Shown here piece by piece: positions 44,745 through 46,798 of a stretch of DNA of 46,798 nt. Origin of the DNA: Chloroflexota bacterium (GTDB taxonomy: Bacteria; Chloroflexota; Dehalococcoidia; Lucifugimonadales; UBA3495). The notes beneath the pieces were generated by a model. It searched no databases. It saw nothing but the letters and a program-made list of their open reading frames with translations, and was not told the origin of the DNA. Within the stretch, counting starts at the first letter, position 1. The number at the start of each line of letters is the position of its first letter. The position numbers were made by a program, and so were the translations under genes. Location of the stretch: assembly GCA_022568195.1 (NCBI GenBank), contig JADFFS010000010.1, forward strand, positions 1 through 46,798, read 5' to 3'.

Positions 44745-45299
44745 CTAGGGCCGGTAGGTCAAGGCCGAGGCGGCGCCGTCGGGCAGCTCCACCTCCAGGG
44801 CTTGCAAGCTATGGGCCAAGGTGTGGTAGTAGCCGACCACCACCAGCACATCGATTATCCCCGCGTCGCCGACCTGGGAGCGCAGGGCCTCAAAGGTGGC
44901 GTCGGAGACCCGGTGCTGGCGCAGCAACTCCAAGACAAACTGGACCACGTTGGCGTCATTGGCGTCCAATCCCACGGGAGCGCGGAACTCGTGAATAGCG
45001 CTGACAATAGCATCGCTGATTCCGGCCTCACGTGCGCCTCGCTGGTTGACGGTCCACACGTAGTGCCCATTGGCTTCACGAGCGGCAGTGAGTATGGCCA
45101 GGGTTTTCACCCGTGGGTCTAGAGGAGTCTCGAACCGGGCGTAGCCGCCCAGGGTAGCCATGCGTCCCGCAGCTTGGGGATTGTTCAGCAGCGCCGCGTA
45201 GTTACGAGCTACGCCACCCCGGCTGGTCTCGATTTCGTCCCAGATTTTCTGCCCATCGGGGCTCATGGATTCCCGTGTAGTAATTGGGACTCTGGCCAT
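44745..45299 (-). CDS. Carboxymuconolactone decarboxylase family protein
   Basis: A 184-residue all-helical protein of the CMD/AhpD family. The core is VKTLAILTAAREANGHYVWT, followed by QRGAREAGISDAIVSAI. The CxxC pair of AhpD peroxidases is missing, so a decarboxylase-like or unknown activity is more likely than peroxidase. VVGYYHTLAHSLQALEVELP closes the chain. It lies downstream of the molybdopterin dehydrogenase subunit on the same strand, separated by a terminator. Confidence 0.85.
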   Translation of the reverse strand: MARVPITTRESMSPDGQKIWDEIETSRGGVARNYAALLNNPQAAGRMATLGGYARFETPLDPRVKTLAILTAAREANGHYVWTVNQRGAREAGISDAIVSAIHEFRAPVGLDANDANVVQFVLELLRQHRVSDATFEALRSQVGDAGIIDVLVVVGYYHTLAHSLQALEVELPDGAASALTYRP

Positions 45300-45366
45300 G
45301 TCATACCTCCATAAAATGCGCCTCGAGAACTTTGAAGGATGCTGCTGAACCGGTAAAACAAAGCAA

Positions 45367-45393
45367 GGCCAGGCCTCACGTAAAGGCCTGGCC
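45367..45393 (-). terminator. Intrinsic terminator of the molybdopterin dehydrogenase gene
   Basis: GGCCAGGCCT (45367-45376) and AGGCCTGGCC (45384-45393) form a perfect 10-bp stem with a 7-base loop. Read on the minus strand it is followed by a T-rich tract (TTGCTTTGTTTTAC), 18 bases after the gene's stop. Confidence 0.78.
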
Positions 45394-45411
45394 TCGCCGA
45401 TCCGGCCTAGG

Positions 45412-46798
45412 TTATTTGGGGGCGGGCTGGCCGTCCTTTTCCCACAGGGCTTCCAGCACGGCTCCAGGGGTCATTGGCAAGTGGTGCATTCGCGCGCCCA
45501 AAGCGTGGTACACAGCGTTGGCGATTGCCGCCATGGGAGGCACTATGGGAATCTCGCCCACGCCGCGGACTCCGAATGGATGGCCCGGGTTGGCCACCTC
45601 GACGATCACTGTGTTGATCATCGGCAGGTCCAAGCTGGTGGGCATCCGGTAGTCCAGGAAGCTGGAGTTTTCCATCTGCCCCTTGTCGTTAAAGTAGTAT
45701 TCTTCGTTCAGGGCCCATCCGATGCCCTGGACCACGCCGCCTTGCATCTGGCCTTCCACGTAGCTGGGGTGGATGGCCTTGCCGGCGTCCTGGATGGCGG
45801 TGTAGTTGAGGATGGTCACCTTGCCCGTCTCGGGGTCCGCCTCCACGTCGACGATGTGGGTGCTGAAAGCGCCGCCGGCGCCCTTGGGGTCCACACTGAC
45901 CTGGCTGGAAATGGGGCCGCCGGTGCTGTTTAGGCGCCCGGACAGGTCCTTGAAGGTCAATTTTAGGTCCGGGTCTGACCTGTGCTGGAACACCCCATCA
46001 ACCAGGTCGATGTCGTCTACGGACACCTCCCAGATGGTGGAAGCCCGTTCAATCATCTTGTTTTTGATGTCCTGGGCACACTCGTAAGCCGCCCAACCGG
46101 TGGCGAAGGTGACGCGGCTGCCTCCGGTGAGGAAAGTGTAACCCACCGAATCGGTGTCTGCCACCGTGGGGTGGACGTCTTCAGCGGGGATGCCCAAGAC
46201 CTCCGCCGCTTGCATGGCTATGGAGACTCGAGTACCGCCGATGTCGGTGGAACCTTCCACCAGACTGACGGTCCCGTCGGCATTGACGCTGATGGCGCAA
46301 CTGGACTGGAAACCGATGTTGAACCAGAAGCCGGAGGCCACCCCGCGGCCCCGGTTCGGTCCTTCCAAGGGAGTCTTGTACTGTTCGGTGTCGCGGGCCG
46401 CTTCCAAAACTTCAACGTTGCCGACACGGGGGAACACAGGGCCGTCCACCCGGCGGGTCCCCTCTTTGGAAGCGTTGAGCAACCGCATTTCGATGGGGTC
46501 CAGCCCCAGCTTCTCGCATATTTCGTCCACCACCGTTTCGCCAGCGAAAGCGGCGTTGGGGGCGGCCGGCGCCCGGTAGGCAGCGGTCTTGGGCTTGTTC
46601 ACCATGACGTCGTAGCCATCGACCCGCACGTTTTCTATGTCGTAGGGAGCGAAGATACACTGTCCGCCTGCCGAAACCATGGAACCGGGATATCCGCCGG
46701 ACTCGTAGGCCAGGTAGGCTTCAGCGGCGGTAATTTTGCCCGACTTATCGGCCCCCATTTTGACCTTGATGTAGGTGCCGGAGGTCGGTCCGGTGCTT
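45412..46798 (-). CDS. Xanthine dehydrogenase / aldehyde oxidase molybdopterin-binding subunit, partial
   Basis: The C-terminal 462 or so residues of a molybdenum hydroxylase large subunit; the 5' end lies outside the window, since the frame stays open to 46798. Matching blocks are TAAYRAPAAPNAAFAGETVVDEI, GSTDIGGTRVSIAMQAAEVLGI, ADTDSVGYTFLTGGSRVTFATG, the AIQDAGKAIHPSYVEGQMQGG segment and the catalytic-Glu region FGVRGVGEIPIVPP. The enzyme hydroxylates aromatic heterocycles or aldehydes, or oxidises CO in the CoxL subgroup. The AYXCSFR loop that marks true CoxL is not in the visible part. FAD and 2Fe-2S subunits are expected upstream, beyond the edge. Confidence 0.9.
   Translation of the reverse strand, partial: STGPTSGTYIKVKMGADKSGKITAAEAYLAYESGGYPGSMVSAGGQCIFAPYDIENVRVDGYDVMVNKPKTAAYRAPAAPNAAFAGETVVDEICEKLGLDPIEMRLLNASKEGTRRVDGPVFPRVGNVEVLEAARDTEQYKTPLEGPNRGRGVASGFWFNIGFQSSCAISVNADGTVSLVEGSTDIGGTRVSIAMQAAEVLGIPAEDVHPTVADTDSVGYTFLTGGSRVTFATGWAAYECAQDIKNKMIERASTIWEVSVDDIDLVDGVFQHRSDPDLKLTFKDLSGRLNSTGGPISSQVSVDPKGAGGAFSTHIVDVEADPETGKVTILNYTAIQDAGKAIHPSYVEGQMQGGVVQGIGWALNEEYYFNDKGQMENSSFLDYRMPTSLDLPMINTVIVEVANPGHPFGVRGVGEIPIVPPMAAIANAVYHALGARMHHLPMTPGAVLEALWEKDGQPAPK

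Overview
This is a G+C-rich chromosomal segment from a free-living bacterium. The gene content points to Chloroflexota, most likely the Dehalococcoidia / SAR202 side. The clues are two F420/flavin-dependent luciferase-like oxidoreductases, a large fused FAD/Fe-S 2-hydroxyacid dehydrogenase, a methylmalonyl-CoA-mutase-type large subunit, a Rex repressor and a full atp operon with atpZ. Many short palindromic intergenic repeats are also present. The taxonomic call is an inference; no rRNA or tRNA gene was found.

Layout. 0.2-6.1 kb: FAD/Fe-S oxidase (-), luciferase-like oxidoreductase, low-molecular-weight phosphatase and class III aminotransferase. 6.2-12.2 kb: BtpA-like protein (-), uvrA, metallo-beta-lactamase-fold hydrolase, M16 peptidase. 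12.3-14.0 kb: a 360-aa conserved protein of unknown function followed by a UGSC-family selenoprotein read through an in-frame TGA. 14.0-17.1 kb: a 3'-truncated maleylpyruvate-isomerase-like gene colliding with a fumarylacetoacetate-hydrolase-family gene (-), a second luciferase-like enzyme and a SAM methyltransferase. 17.3-22.3 kb: a membrane-bound HdrD/DsrK-like Fe-S oxidoreductase, a small zinc ribbon, a D-2-hydroxyacid dehydrogenase, an alpha/beta hydrolase, and a second selenoprotein. That one is SelW/Rdx-like (CxxU), with its own promoter and terminator. 22.5-24.1 kb: two small genes (-) and rex. 24.1-31.3 kb: the ATP synthase operon (-), order atpZ-B-E-F-H-A-G-D-C, with a repeat inserted between atpA and atpG. 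31.4-34.8 kb: bifunctional-nuclease-family protein (-) and a Lon-like AAA+ protease. 35.0-39.1 kb: a coiled-coil protein, coaD and rsmD (-), then ribF-tyrS (+). 39.2-46.8 kb: acyl-CoA mutase large subunit, an EF-G-like GTPase (-), RidA, a stand-alone Lrp/AsnC ligand domain, an EthD-like small protein (-), a carboxymuconolactone-decarboxylase-family protein (-), and a molybdopterin-binding dehydrogenase subunit (-) cut by the window edge.

The most notable content is the pair of independent selenoprotein genes within about 9 kb. Each has an in-frame TGA inside a recognisable redox motif (UGSC; CxxU), intact family sequence on both sides, and a short G-containing hairpin 21-23 nt downstream of the TGA, as expected for a bacterial SECIS. 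The host should therefore decode UGA as selenocysteine. Routine gene callers would truncate or miss both genes. The 360-aa gene directly upstream of the UGSC gene is a candidate partner in an uncharacterised selenium-dependent redox system. Other points worth attention are a probable AUA start codon upstream of a coiled-coil gene, several families of dispersed palindromic repeats, and a truncated gene reading antisense into its neighbour.
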